NCBI GenBank assembly: GCA_963582065.1
Contig: CAUZRQ010000003.1
Location: forward strand, 62,001 to 126,000
Source: UBA8437 sp963582065
GTDB taxonomy: Bacteria; Planctomycetota; Planctomycetia; Planctomycetales; Planctomycetaceae
Reading direction: 5' to 3'
Length of the DNA stretch: 64,000 bases
Under the pieces are notes generated by a model that worked only from the letters and a program-made list of their open reading frames with translations, ran no database searches and was not told the DNA's origin. Each line of letters begins with the position of its first letter. Position 1 is the first letter of the stretch. Of this stretch, positions 45,033 to 53,337 are shown in pieces. The position numbers were made by a program, and so were the translations under genes.

Positions 45033-47207
45033 GTGGAACCGCCATCGGAATCGTTGCAGCGACTGCTGGACGAATGCGGACTGTGCGGGCCACGGGAACT
45101 GCGACGGTGTCGCGGCCGCGTGCGGCGGCTGGTTCACGACCTGCCGGCCTTCGACAGTGTCTGGATCGACGCACTGCTGCAGGCACGGCTGCTGACCGGA
45201 TTCCAGGCTCGGGTGCTGTCGTCGGCTGATCCGGGCCGTCTGCGGGTCGGGCCGTGCGTGTTACTGGACCGGCTGGGTGGGGGCCAGTGGTCGGAGACGT
45301 GCGTGGCCGAGAGAATCGGTCAACGGGGTGTTCGCCGCGTTCTCAAGCGGTTGATTGTCCCGAGCGATGTGCGCGAGAGCGTCACCGGACGACTGAACAC
45401 ACTGGCCGCCGCCGGGAAACGGGTGGCTCATCGTGGAATCGTGGCTCCGGAGGTGGTGGTGAGAGCGGGTCCGGAGATTGTCCTGGGAAGTCAGTACATC
45501 GAGGGTCCGTCGTTGCGGGATCTGCTTGTGCGGCGTGGGCGATTCCCTTCCGCCGTGGTCGAGGAGATCGGGTCGGGTTTGGTGGATGCGTTGTGTGAAT
45601 TCGAAGCGGCTGGACTGGTCCACGGTGATCTGCGTGCGGCCAACGTCAGATTGGACGTCGACGGAACGGCGGTGGCTGTGGATGCGGGCGTCGCCCCGGC
45701 TGTTGAACCCACGCTGGTCGTCGACGTGACTCGATCCCCCGAACGGTACGACGGAGTGTCGCCGGAACGCATAGTGGTATCCGGCGAGTCGACGCAAGCG
45801 AGTGACATGTATGCCCTGGGCTGCATGTTGTTCGAACTGCTTGCCGGTCGCCCACCGTTTCCGGTCGCAGACCCGGTGATGAAACTCAACGCTCACCAGC
45901 GATGGTGCGTGGCTGATGTTCGCGACTGGGCTCCGGATGTTCCCGAACGGTTGGCTGGCCACGTGAGGAGGCTGTGTGCCCGCGATCCAGGTGACCGGCC
46001 CGAGAGTTGGCGTGCGGCGCGGGCCGAATGGGGGGATGGACGTGGCCGGCGACCGCGTCACGGGCGGGACTTCCTGCGGCAGATGAGGTCGGCAGCCCCG
46101 ACAGGTCCGCTGCCTGCACCACGCCGGCGAGCCGGTTTCGCCGCCGCGATCGGTGGAACCGTGGCGGCGGTGGTCTTGGCTGCGGTCGTGTGGAACAGTG
46201 GCCGGCAACCCGCGGTCACGGGGACGGATCGGCCCTGGTCACCACCGACGGCACGCGCTGGCGTGACCGAGGCCTCTTCAAACCGACATCCTCCAGAGAC
46301 GCGGACGCCGGCGGGTTGGCCTGCAAGAGAATCCGACGGAACGATTCGATTGGACGGGTCGAGGACCTGGTCGGGCGGGCAATTGAAGCATTCGGGTTTG
46401 TTGGCCGTGACCGGCGACGGGGCTCGGGCCGGAGACCGTGCGGAGATCGTCGTCAAATCGGGTCGTCCTCTGGAGTTGTGGGCTCCCGGTGTCAGTCTCC
46501 ACGGACTGCGATTGCGAGGACCCGTGGGTGAACCGTGGGTGGTCGTGCACGGGGGCGTCGTGCGGATCGACGACTGCGAGTTTCTGGGTGAAGCGAGTCC
46601 GGGGCCGGATCAACCGACGACCGCCGTGGAGATCCACGATTCCGCCGAACAGGGTGGGGTGTATGTCGCGGTGCAGCGTGTGCTGGTTCGTCACGTCACG
46701 ATCGGGCTGGCGATCATGGCGGCCCAGGCGGAAGTGACGGCAATCGACGTTCTGCAGGTCGGCGGAGACGCGTGGCTGGAGTGGCGGCGGCCGGACGACA
46801 CGGCCGATGTCTCGATGAGACTCAATATGAGGCACTGCACGCTGAGGCGCACTCGAGGCTTGCTGCAATGGAGCGGGGGTGCGTTGCGTGTTGACGCCGA
46901 CGCGTGCGTGCTGGCAATTCGTTCGGGGGGTGTGTTGTGTGAATGCCGGGGCGATATGGAGGGGGCGGTGGTGATCCGCGGTCGGCAGACGCTGTTGACG
47001 CCCGGAACGACGGTGACTCGGGGGGCGGGGGATGTCGAGGGTGTCGTTGCGGCGGTGCCGACCTTCCGTGGTCCGGCCACCAGCGACCCTCGTGATTCCC
47101 GGCTCTCCAGAATCCCGGCTGGTGTTCCCGGCGTCGGCGACACCCGTCCGGGGATCCGTGTCCCCGACACGAACAACGGTCGCGTGACGCGGCGTCGTGA
47201 TGATTGA
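45033..47207 (+). CDS. Divergent protein kinase-like protein with beta-helix ectodomain
   Basis: The N-terminal half (about 70-330) is a kinase fold: RLGGGQWSET for the Gly-rich loop, RRVLKRL for the Lys, HGDLRAANVRLD for the catalytic loop and VDAGVAP in the DFG position. The HRD Arg and the DFG Phe are changed, so it is either an atypical kinase or a pseudokinase. A membrane helix (about 370-388) is followed by a C-terminal region of about 300 residues rich in strand-like sequence (LRLRGPVGEPWVVV), resembling a right-handed beta-helix. The start is a GTG with AGGA upstream. Ligand and target are unknown. Confidence 0.72.
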   Translation: MEPPSESLQRLLDECGLCGPRELRRCRGRVRRLVHDLPAFDSVWIDALLQARLLTGFQARVLSSADPGRLRVGPCVLLDRLGGGQWSETCVAERIGQRGVRRVLKRLIVPSDVRESVTGRLNTLAAAGKRVAHRGIVAPEVVVRAGPEIVLGSQYIEGPSLRDLLVRRGRFPSAVVEEIGSGLVDALCEFEAAGLVHGDLRAANVRLDVDGTAVAVDAGVAPAVEPTLVVDVTRSPERYDGVSPERIVVSGESTQASDMYALGCMLFELLAGRPPFPVADPVMKLNAHQRWCVADVRDWAPDVPERLAGHVRRLCARDPGDRPESWRAARAEWGDGRGRRPRHGRDFLRQMRSAAPTGPLPAPRRRAGFAAAIGGTVAAVVLAAVVWNSGRQPAVTGTDRPWSPPTARAGVTEASSNRHPPETRTPAGWPARESDGTIRLDGSRTWSGGQLKHSGLLAVTGDGARAGDRAEIVVKSGRPLELWAPGVSLHGLRLRGPVGEPWVVVHGGVVRIDDCEFLGEASPGPDQPTTAVEIHDSAEQGGVYVAVQRVLVRHVTIGLAIMAAQAEVTAIDVLQVGGDAWLEWRRPDDTADVSMRLNMRHCTLRRTRGLLQWSGGALRVDADACVLAIRSGGVLCECRGDMEGAVVIRGRQTLLTPGTTVTRGAGDVEGVVAAVPTFRGPATSDPRDSRLSRIPAGVPGVGDTRPGIRVPDTNNGRVTRRRDD

Positions 47208-47328
47208 ACGGGGGTCGGCGGGGTGCCCGTGAGTTGACGGTCCGGGGGCGCCTGCTAGGATGCTGAAGCCGCCGGCGACGCCGACCACCGGTACTCCGGG
47301 CGGTGCCAGACGCGATTGAAGCCGCCCG

Positions 47329-48309
47329 ATGAGTACGACCCCTGACGACCAGCCGGATCGCCCAGGCGGTCCCGTCTGGACCAGCGAGCACCTGTTGGGC
47401 CTCGAGGATTTGTCGGCCGAAGAAATCACGGTGATCCTCGACCAGGCGGAAGAGTTCAAGCGTTGTTCCCAGGAGAACAACACGAAGCTGGACCTGCTGC
47501 GTGGAACGGTTGTCGCCAACCTGTTCTTCGAACCCTCCACGCGGACGCGGGCCAGTTTCTCACTGGCGGCCAAACGGCTCAGTGCTGATACGATCGACTT
47601 CACCTCGTCGGGAAGCAGCCTGTCGAAGGGCGAGACCTTCATTGACACGGCGAGGAATATCGAAGCGATGGGGGCTTCGCTGGTGGTGATGCGGCACAAG
47701 TCCCCGGGGGCACCGCACCTGCTGGCACGCCGTGTCGGCGCCGCGGTGCTCAATGCCGGCGATGGAACTCACGAACATCCGACGCAGGCGCTGCTCGACC
47801 TGTTCACCATCCGTGAGAAACGGGGCTCGTTTGAAAACCTGACCGTGACACTCGTCGGTGATATCCTGCACAGCCGTGTGGCAAGGTCAAACATCTGGGG
47901 CCTAAAGAAACTCGGGGCCAGGGTGATCGTCTGTGGCCCGTCGACGTTGATTCCCCCGAGAATCGAGGAGTTGGGAGTGGAGGTGTCCCACCGCCTGGAC
48001 GATGTTATCGGGGAAACCGATTGCGTGAACCTGTTGAGAATCCAGTTCGAGCGTCAGCGAGGCGCGTTCTTCCCGTCGATTCGTGAATACACCCACTTCT
48101 ACGGTATGAACGCTCAGCGGCTGAAGGCGGCTAAGGACGACGTGATGATCCTGGCTCCCGGACCCATCAACCGGGGAGTCGAACTGACAGCGGAGGTGGC
48201 CGACGGTCCGCATTCGGTGATTCTCGACCAGGTGACCAATGGCCTGGCCGTCCGCATGGCCTGCCTGTTCCTCCTCCGCGAGCGGCAGAAGTCAGGAGAG
48301 GGCCAATGA
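47329..48309 (+). CDS. pyrB: Aspartate carbamoyltransferase catalytic subunit
   Basis: The 326-residue enzyme has the carbamoyl-phosphate motif FFEPSTRTRASF, the SLSKGETFIDTARN segment, HPTQALLDLFT and a C-terminal LAPGPINRGVE. It joins carbamoyl phosphate and aspartate, the first committed step of pyrimidine synthesis. No regulatory pyrI gene is present. Its stop overlaps the next gene start (ATGA). The degenerate dihydroorotase encoded next is probably its structural partner. Confidence 0.93.
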   Translation: MSTTPDDQPDRPGGPVWTSEHLLGLEDLSAEEITVILDQAEEFKRCSQENNTKLDLLRGTVVANLFFEPSTRTRASFSLAAKRLSADTIDFTSSGSSLSKGETFIDTARNIEAMGASLVVMRHKSPGAPHLLARRVGAAVLNAGDGTHEHPTQALLDLFTIREKRGSFENLTVTLVGDILHSRVARSNIWGLKKLGARVIVCGPSTLIPPRIEELGVEVSHRLDDVIGETDCVNLLRIQFERQRGAFFPSIREYTHFYGMNAQRLKAAKDDVMILAPGPINRGVELTAEVADGPHSVILDQVTNGLAVRMACLFLLRERQKSGEGQ

Positions 48310-49586
48310 CCACCACCGTGATTCGTGGCGGACGGGTGATCGACCCGGTCGAGGGCCGTGACGAGATCGCGGATGTCTGGATGGTCGATGGCGTGTTTGC
48401 CGACGCGTCGTCGGAAGAGGTTGGTCGAGAGGTCGACGCGGAAGGGATGATCGTCTGCCCGGGTTTCATCGAGACACAGGCGACACTGCAGGAGTCGGGA
48501 TGGGAGGAAGGCGAGACGATCGCTACGGCGACGGCCGCTGCGGTGGCCGGCGGCGTGACCAGCCTGGCGTGCCTTCCCGAGACGGAGCCTGTCGTGGACA
48601 ACCGCGCAGCGGTTGAGTTCATTCGTCGTCAGGCGGAACGGACCGGGTTGTGCCACGTGTTCCCGCTGGGAGCGGTGACCAAGAACCGTGCCGGGGAGGA
48701 ATTGGCTGAGATCGGGCAGTTGGTCGAGGGCGGGGCAGTGGCACTCACCGACGGCAAACGTCCCGTCGCCAATGCCGAGATCATGCGCCGGGGGCTGGAG
48801 TACGCCAGCATGTTCGGTCGCAGGATCTTCGATCATCCCCAGGTGCCCGAGTTGGTCGCCGGCGGTGTGATGCACGAGGGGCTGTATTCGACGCTCCTGG
48901 GGCTTCGAGGAATGCCGGCGGCGGCCGAGGAAATATTCGTCGCACGCGATGTGGCGTTGGCCGAGATGACCGGCGGCAGCGTGCACCTGATGACTGTTTC
49001 GACGGCGGCCAGCGTGGAACTGGTTCGACGGGCTCGCCAGCGAGGCGTCGATGTGACGGCCTCCGTGACACCGCATCACCTCGTTCTGACCGACGCGGAA
49101 ATGCAGACGTTCGATTCCAATTGCAAGGTCGATCCGCCGTTGCGAAGCCGCGAACATATCGAGGCGTTGGTGGAGGGCTTGGTCGACGGGACGATCGAAG
49201 TCATCTGCTCGGATCACCGGGCGGTGCCCATCGAAGAGAAGGACCTCGAATTGGACGCTTCTCCGTTCGGGATCGTCGGGCTGGAAACACTGCTTCCCCT
49301 GTGCGTGCGGGCGCTGATCGATTCGGAATGTATGGGATGGCCGCAGTTGATCGGGTTGCTGACAAACGGGCCGGCTCGTGTACTGGGACTCGACAGGGGG
49401 AGCCTGGGCGTGGGCCAGGTGGGTGATGTCGTCGTGATCGATCCGGATGCCGAGTGGTTGATCGACCCATCGACTTTCAGGTCGCGATGTGCCAACAGTC
49501 CGTTCGGTGGGTGGCAGGTGCGGGGCCGGGTCGAAGTGGTGTTTGTCGCCGGGGAACAGGCCTTCCGACGAGAGGGCGCAGCCTGA
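48306..49586 (+). CDS. Dihydroorotase-like protein, probably non-catalytic (PyrC')
   Basis: The 426-residue protein aligns along its length with class I dihydroorotases (VTPHHLVLTDAE, KVDPPLRSREH). The metal-binding HxH of the DxHxHLREPG motif is lost: residues 56-65 read ETQATLQESG. The later DHAPH motif is SDHRAV, lacking its His. Family members with these losses assemble with PyrB as non-catalytic subunits (PyrC'), while a second, active dihydroorotase is encoded elsewhere. The ATG overlaps the pyrB stop by 4 bases. Confidence 0.82.
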   Translation: MTTTVIRGGRVIDPVEGRDEIADVWMVDGVFADASSEEVGREVDAEGMIVCPGFIETQATLQESGWEEGETIATATAAAVAGGVTSLACLPETEPVVDNRAAVEFIRRQAERTGLCHVFPLGAVTKNRAGEELAEIGQLVEGGAVALTDGKRPVANAEIMRRGLEYASMFGRRIFDHPQVPELVAGGVMHEGLYSTLLGLRGMPAAAEEIFVARDVALAEMTGGSVHLMTVSTAASVELVRRARQRGVDVTASVTPHHLVLTDAEMQTFDSNCKVDPPLRSREHIEALVEGLVDGTIEVICSDHRAVPIEEKDLELDASPFGIVGLETLLPLCVRALIDSECMGWPQLIGLLTNGPARVLGLDRGSLGVGQVGDVVVIDPDAEWLIDPSTFRSRCANSPFGGWQVRGRVEVVFVAGEQAFRREGAA

Positions 49587-49609
49587 GTGGGGTTCCGGGA
49601 GGTAAGGGG

Positions 49610-50275
49610 TTGTCGACACAGTTCCTGTTGATTGATGGGTACAACGTGCTCTTCGCAGTCGGCTTGGCGAGGAAGCAGTTCGGTCCCGGACAATTCGAGG
49701 CATGCCGACGTCGATTGCTGCAGGGACTGGCAGATCGGATCGGCGAAGAGCACAGGTTGCGGACGACGATCGTCTTCGATGCCCAGCAGCCGCCGGACGA
49801 TGCGCCCTCCGAAGAGATGTTCGCGGGGATGCGGGTGGTGTTCTCGGTGGGCACGGACGCCGACAGTGTGATCGAGCAGATGCTGCTGCAACACTCGGCT
49901 CCCAAACAGGTTCTGGTTGTCTCCAGTGATCACCGATTGCAGAGGGCTGCGACCCGCCGTCAGGCGAAGTGGATTGACAGCGAGCGGTTCTGGGAACGGA
50001 CGATCGGGGTCGTGGAAGAGAGCAAATCGGCGTCGACGCGCGAGGAGGAGCTCAAGGCAGGCGAAGTGCCGGTGGACCCGGCCGAAATCGCGAAGATGAT
50101 CAAGGAGATTCGAGCTCGAGAGACGGCCGGTGATGGCAGATCCGGAATGAGCGAATCGTCGTCGTCCGAGGAGGGTGAGGGGGAGACGGTGACCGGGCGA
50201 TACGAACGGGAGTTGATGGAGCGGGCCGAGGAGGCGTTGCGGGAGTGGAACGAGGGAGCGTCCGAGGGCGCTTGA
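49610..50275 (+). CDS. NYN-domain (YacP-like) putative RNase
   Basis: The 221-residue protein has a NYN/PIN-like fold: FLLIDGYNVLFAV at the start, TIVFDAQQPPDD and VVSSDHRLQRAATRR, with the acidic residues expected for metal binding. YacP/Rae1-type proteins are ribosome-associated or mRNA endonucleases. The C terminus (about 150-221) is acidic and helical. The TTG at 49610 is chosen because GGGAGGT ends 6-7 bases upstream; a longer frame would overlap pyrC. Confidence 0.76.
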   Translation: MSTQFLLIDGYNVLFAVGLARKQFGPGQFEACRRRLLQGLADRIGEEHRLRTTIVFDAQQPPDDAPSEEMFAGMRVVFSVGTDADSVIEQMLLQHSAPKQVLVVSSDHRLQRAATRRQAKWIDSERFWERTIGVVEESKSASTREEELKAGEVPVDPAEIAKMIKEIRARETAGDGRSGMSESSSSEEGEGETVTGRYERELMERAEEALREWNEGASEGA

Positions 50276-50338
50276 CGGGTTTGATCGTGAGGCTGACAAT
50301 CAGGTCAGGTGGGCCGGGGCTTGATCAAGGACACGAAG

Positions 50339-51211
50339 ATGCGAAGCGATGTGCGGTCAACCGTGGCCCTGGGCCTGCTGGCCACCGCGATCGGCGGCTG
50401 TGGATGGCCGCAGTACGAATCACGGATGCAGGCCACCGCGGAGTACTTCGACTACCTGGGGAAGGCCCAGGCGGTACTGGTGGCCACCGATGATGACAGC
50501 GTGACGTCGTACGGAGTGCAGATTCGCGTACCGATCCGGTTTCGCCTGATTCCTCCTACGACCCGGAAAAATCGTGAAGGCGAGGAGGTCGCCATCCCGG
50601 CAGAGCAGGACCGGGCGCGTCAGCCAAGGTTCGCACGCAACGGTTTGCCCGGGCTGTTGGGTAGCTGGTACGCGGTGGTTCGAGACGACGGTGGCAAGAA
50701 GCAGCGAGGCCCCAGCCGGATGTATCTGTTCGGCAACTACGAGCGATACCGGGACCGGGCTGATGGGATCAATGTCGACCCGAAGACGTTTTCCGATGAC
50801 CTGGTCGACGAATTGGCCGATGCCGTGGGGGTGGCGGCGCCGACGGAGGCGGAGTGGCAGTACGAGAAGGTCGAGAAGATCGGCGGTTACTACATCGATT
50901 CGGGAGTATCGGGAGGGGTCAAGGACAATCATTTCACGTTGGTCAAGATGGAGTCCCGCGGTACCGAGTACCGCCTGTACCTGTATCCGGCACGACGGTC
51001 GGCGACCGGTGACGATGCCGATGACGCGCCGGCCCCGGACGAGGAACTTCAGTTCGCGGTCTTGTTCGTGGTTCCATCGAAGGTGTCAGAACCGGCACAG
51101 CTCGAGAACGGGATCAAGTACTGTCTCGAGTGGTTCGAGGCGGTGACGGACGTCCCGTCGTTCGAAGGGAAGGGGACTGATGGGGGTGAAGGCTCCGGGG
51201 TTGCGTTTTAG
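50339..51211 (+). CDS. Hypothetical lipoprotein
   Basis: The 290-residue protein has a short signal peptide and lipobox (ATAIGGCGWP, Cys about residue 21). A soluble alpha/beta domain of about 230 residues follows, with LLGSWYAVVRDD and EWQYEKVEKIGGYY. I recognise no named family. The ATG at 50339 leaves a compact signal; an in-frame GTG 30 bases upstream is less likely. It sits between the NYN gene and an APC permease, all on the plus strand. Confidence 0.7.
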   Translation: MRSDVRSTVALGLLATAIGGCGWPQYESRMQATAEYFDYLGKAQAVLVATDDDSVTSYGVQIRVPIRFRLIPPTTRKNREGEEVAIPAEQDRARQPRFARNGLPGLLGSWYAVVRDDGGKKQRGPSRMYLFGNYERYRDRADGINVDPKTFSDDLVDELADAVGVAAPTEAEWQYEKVEKIGGYYIDSGVSGGVKDNHFTLVKMESRGTEYRLYLYPARRSATGDDADDAPAPDEELQFAVLFVVPSKVSEPAQLENGIKYCLEWFEAVTDVPSFEGKGTDGGEGSGVAF

Positions 51212-51254
51212 GGTGGCGGTGGTCCCGTGGGCCTGATTGGGGCGAGGAGGCCTT

Positions 51255-52835
51255 GTGGACGACAAGATGAAGGTGGGACAGCGGGTGTCGTTGCTGCGCG
51301 TGCTGGGGCCGGGAATGGCCGTGGCGATTGTCGTCGGCAACGTGATCGGGTCGGGGATCTTTGCCACTCCGGGTGGGATTGCCGCCGACGGTCGGGGGTT
51401 TTCGCTGATCATCTCGGCTTGGGTCTTCGGCGGTGTGTTGAGCCTGCTGGGTGGGCTGTGTTTTGCCGAGTTGGGGGCGATGTTGCCACGGGCTGGCGGG
51501 ATGTACGTCTACCTGAAGCATGCCTACGGACGCCCGGTCGGCTACCTGCAAGGTTGGACACAGTTCATCTTCGGGAATCCCGGCTCGTTGGGGGCGTTGT
51601 CGATCATCTTCGTGGCCCACCTGGGCGAAGTGCTGCACCCGGGGTCCGCCGTAGGGATTTCCGGGCCAGTGACGTTGGCCCTGTCGGTGTCGCTGATCGT
51701 CGGCCTGGCGGTAGTCAATATCGCGGGAGTTCTGTGGGGAGGGTGGGTGCAGACGGTGACGACGATCTTCAAGGCGGGGGTCGTGTTGGCCGTGGCGGTG
51801 TTGCCGTTTTGCGTCGCGGCGGGTGAAGGACACGCAGCGTCACTGGACACATTGTGGTCGACGGCGTTGCCGATGAGTGACGACACGCCGGGCGTCGCGT
51901 CACGGTTCGCGATCGTGTTGCTCGCGGTGATGTGGGCCTACAACGGGTGGCACGGCATCACACCGGTCGCCGAGGAGGTTCGGGAACCCGGAAGGAATAT
52001 CCCGCGGGCAATGCTCATCGGCGTGGGGATCCTCACGACGCTCTATGTCTCGGCCAACATCGCCTATCACCTTGTGGTGCCGATGGAGGAGATGGTGATC
52101 GATGAGAACCGAAGGAAGGTGGCGGTGCTGTTGTTCGATCGCCTGCTGGGGCCGGTTGGTGGGACGCTGATGGCCGTTGGCGTGATGGTCAGTACCTTTG
52201 GCGCAATAAACAGCAACCTGTTGTTGGGGCCTCGGGTGCCGTTCGCGATGGGACGGGACGACGCGTTGCTGCACTGGCTGGGAGCCGTCAGCCCGCGATT
52301 TCGCACTCCAGCTCGGGCGATTGCCGTCCAGGCCGCCATGGGCGTCCTGTTGCTGGTTGCCTCAACCGTGTTGGTTGACAGCCTCGGCGGAGAGGGGGCG
52401 ACAACGTCCGTCTTCGACTTGATGACCGGCTACATCATCTTCTCATCAAGCATCTTCTATATGCTGGCGGTTGGGGCGGTCGTGGTCCTGAGGCGAAAAC
52501 ACCCCGAATGGGAGCGGCCCTTCCGGGTGCACTGGCTGATCCCCACGGCCTACCTCGTGTTCTACTCCTGGTTCCTCTTCCATGTGCTGATCGGCAAGCC
52601 GATGGAAGCAGGAATTGGAATTGCCATGAGCCTGTCGGGAATCCCGGTATTTCTGGCCGGGATGGCCTGGGCCAGGTGGCGGGGTGTGGAACAACTCGGG
52701 ACTGGTGCCGAGGACGGCGGGATCGGTGCGGCAGATGACCGGCGGGTGCCGTCTGAGGCCACGCTACCCGAGAACAGGCCTGGAATAACGACCGATCCGA
52801 AAAGCGATCAGGACACGGGAGCGACGGATGAATAA
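51255..52835 (+). CDS. APC-family amino acid permease
   Basis: The 526-residue protein has about 12 hydrophobic helices and the APC TM1 signature VVGNVIGSGIFATPGGIA, with TM6 and TM8 segments containing AYNGWHGITPVAEEVREPGR. It belongs to the LAT/APA-type amino acid exchangers or symporters. The tail after the last helix is hydrophilic. The GTG at 51255 is preceded by GAGGAGG (51244-51250), four bases away; the next in-frame ATG (51267) has no such site. The substrate is unknown. Confidence 0.84.
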   Translation: MDDKMKVGQRVSLLRVLGPGMAVAIVVGNVIGSGIFATPGGIAADGRGFSLIISAWVFGGVLSLLGGLCFAELGAMLPRAGGMYVYLKHAYGRPVGYLQGWTQFIFGNPGSLGALSIIFVAHLGEVLHPGSAVGISGPVTLALSVSLIVGLAVVNIAGVLWGGWVQTVTTIFKAGVVLAVAVLPFCVAAGEGHAASLDTLWSTALPMSDDTPGVASRFAIVLLAVMWAYNGWHGITPVAEEVREPGRNIPRAMLIGVGILTTLYVSANIAYHLVVPMEEMVIDENRRKVAVLLFDRLLGPVGGTLMAVGVMVSTFGAINSNLLLGPRVPFAMGRDDALLHWLGAVSPRFRTPARAIAVQAAMGVLLLVASTVLVDSLGGEGATTSVFDLMTGYIIFSSSIFYMLAVGAVVVLRRKHPEWERPFRVHWLIPTAYLVFYSWFLFHVLIGKPMEAGIGIAMSLSGIPVFLAGMAWARWRGVEQLGTGAEDGGIGAADDRRVPSEATLPENRPGITTDPKSDQDTGATDE

Positions 52836-53028
52836 ACCCTACATGACCCTGCAACCGACCGAGATCGCGCTGCTCGAAGCGTCGAGCCGGATTTATGCGG
52901 CAAGGCTGGCCTTGGGACAGGTTCCCGAGGATGGCGAGGAAGATTCGCTGCGAACCGCGGTGGTCGAGTCAATCCGTTTGGCGCGGCTGATCGACGAGGG
53001 CGTCATAGCCGACGCCGAGCTCGATTAG
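52828..53028 (+). CDS. Small conserved-looking protein coupled to the permease
   Basis: The 66-residue, mostly helical protein (TEIALLEASSRIYAARLALG) has no membrane helix and is acidic at the C terminus. Its ATG overlaps the permease stop by 8 bases, which implies translational coupling. I do not recognise a family; it could be a regulator or stability partner of the permease, but this is a guess. Confidence 0.6.
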   Translation: MNKPYMTLQPTEIALLEASSRIYAARLALGQVPEDGEEDSLRTAVVESIRLARLIDEGVIADAELD

Positions 53029-53061
53029 CCGTTGTCCGTCGACAAACGAGCCCGGTCGACG

Positions 53062-53277
53062 TCAGGAGAGTTGCCCGAGAATCTCGTCGTGTTCGGGAAA
53101 CCGATCGGCCTGGTGTTTGCTGAAGATCATCTTGCCGTCGACGACGACGTCAAAGATTCCGCCTGCGCCTTCGATGAGATTCGAGTCAACACCACAGTGA
53201 TCCTTGATTGCGGCGGCCAGACCGGCCGCCTTGGGTTCGTAGTTTCACTGCATGCAGTAGGTGATTGAAATCTCCAT
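53062..53277 (-). CDS. SelW-like (Rdx family) selenoprotein with in-frame UGA as Sec
   Basis: Read with TGA (53247-53245) as selenocysteine, the gene encodes 71 residues: MEISITYCMQ, then Sec11, then NYEPKAAGLAAAIKDHCG and the Rdx hallmarks GAGGIFDVVVDG, MIFSKHQADRFP and HDEILGQ. The Cys8-x-x-Sec11 motif is the SelW-type redox pair; bacterial relatives mostly have CxxC. GAGGAG lies about 10 bases before the ATG. Read conventionally, the gene would stop after 10 residues, although every family motif is downstream, in the same frame and uninterrupted. Rdx proteins are small thioredoxin-fold redox proteins. It is convergent with the 66-residue gene and precedes nothing on its strand. A sequencing error or a stop-mutated pseudogene is less likely, given the SECIS-like hairpin. 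Confidence 0.85.
53212..53230 (-). promoter_or_regulatory. Bacterial SECIS-like hairpin inside the SelW-like gene
   Basis: On the coding strand, GGCGGCC and GGCCGCC form a perfect 7-bp stem around the loop GGTCT. The loop begins 21 nt after the UGA. The E. coli fdhF SECIS has the same GGUCU loop sequence, 18 nt after its UGA. The distance and the G at the start of the loop fit the published bacterial SECIS model. Confidence 0.78.
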
Positions 53278-53337
53278 CCGTGATCAGCTCCTCGGGAACG
53301 AAGTGCAGAGTGTGGTGTGTGGGGCGGCGGGCCCGAC

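Noticed and set aside
48114..49703. A 529-codon open frame on the minus strand across pyrB and pyrC'
   Set aside because: It is antisense to both pyrimidine genes and has no domain or start context.
53245..53247. SelW-like gene as a pseudogene broken by a nonsense mutation
   Set aside because: The UGA falls exactly at the second redox position of CxxC/U, the rest of the frame is intact, and a SECIS-like hairpin follows at the expected distance.
53032..53268. A plus-strand open frame opposite the SelW-like gene
   Set aside because: It starts and ends without a ribosome site and no family is recognisable; the minus-strand Rdx sequence explains the conservation.
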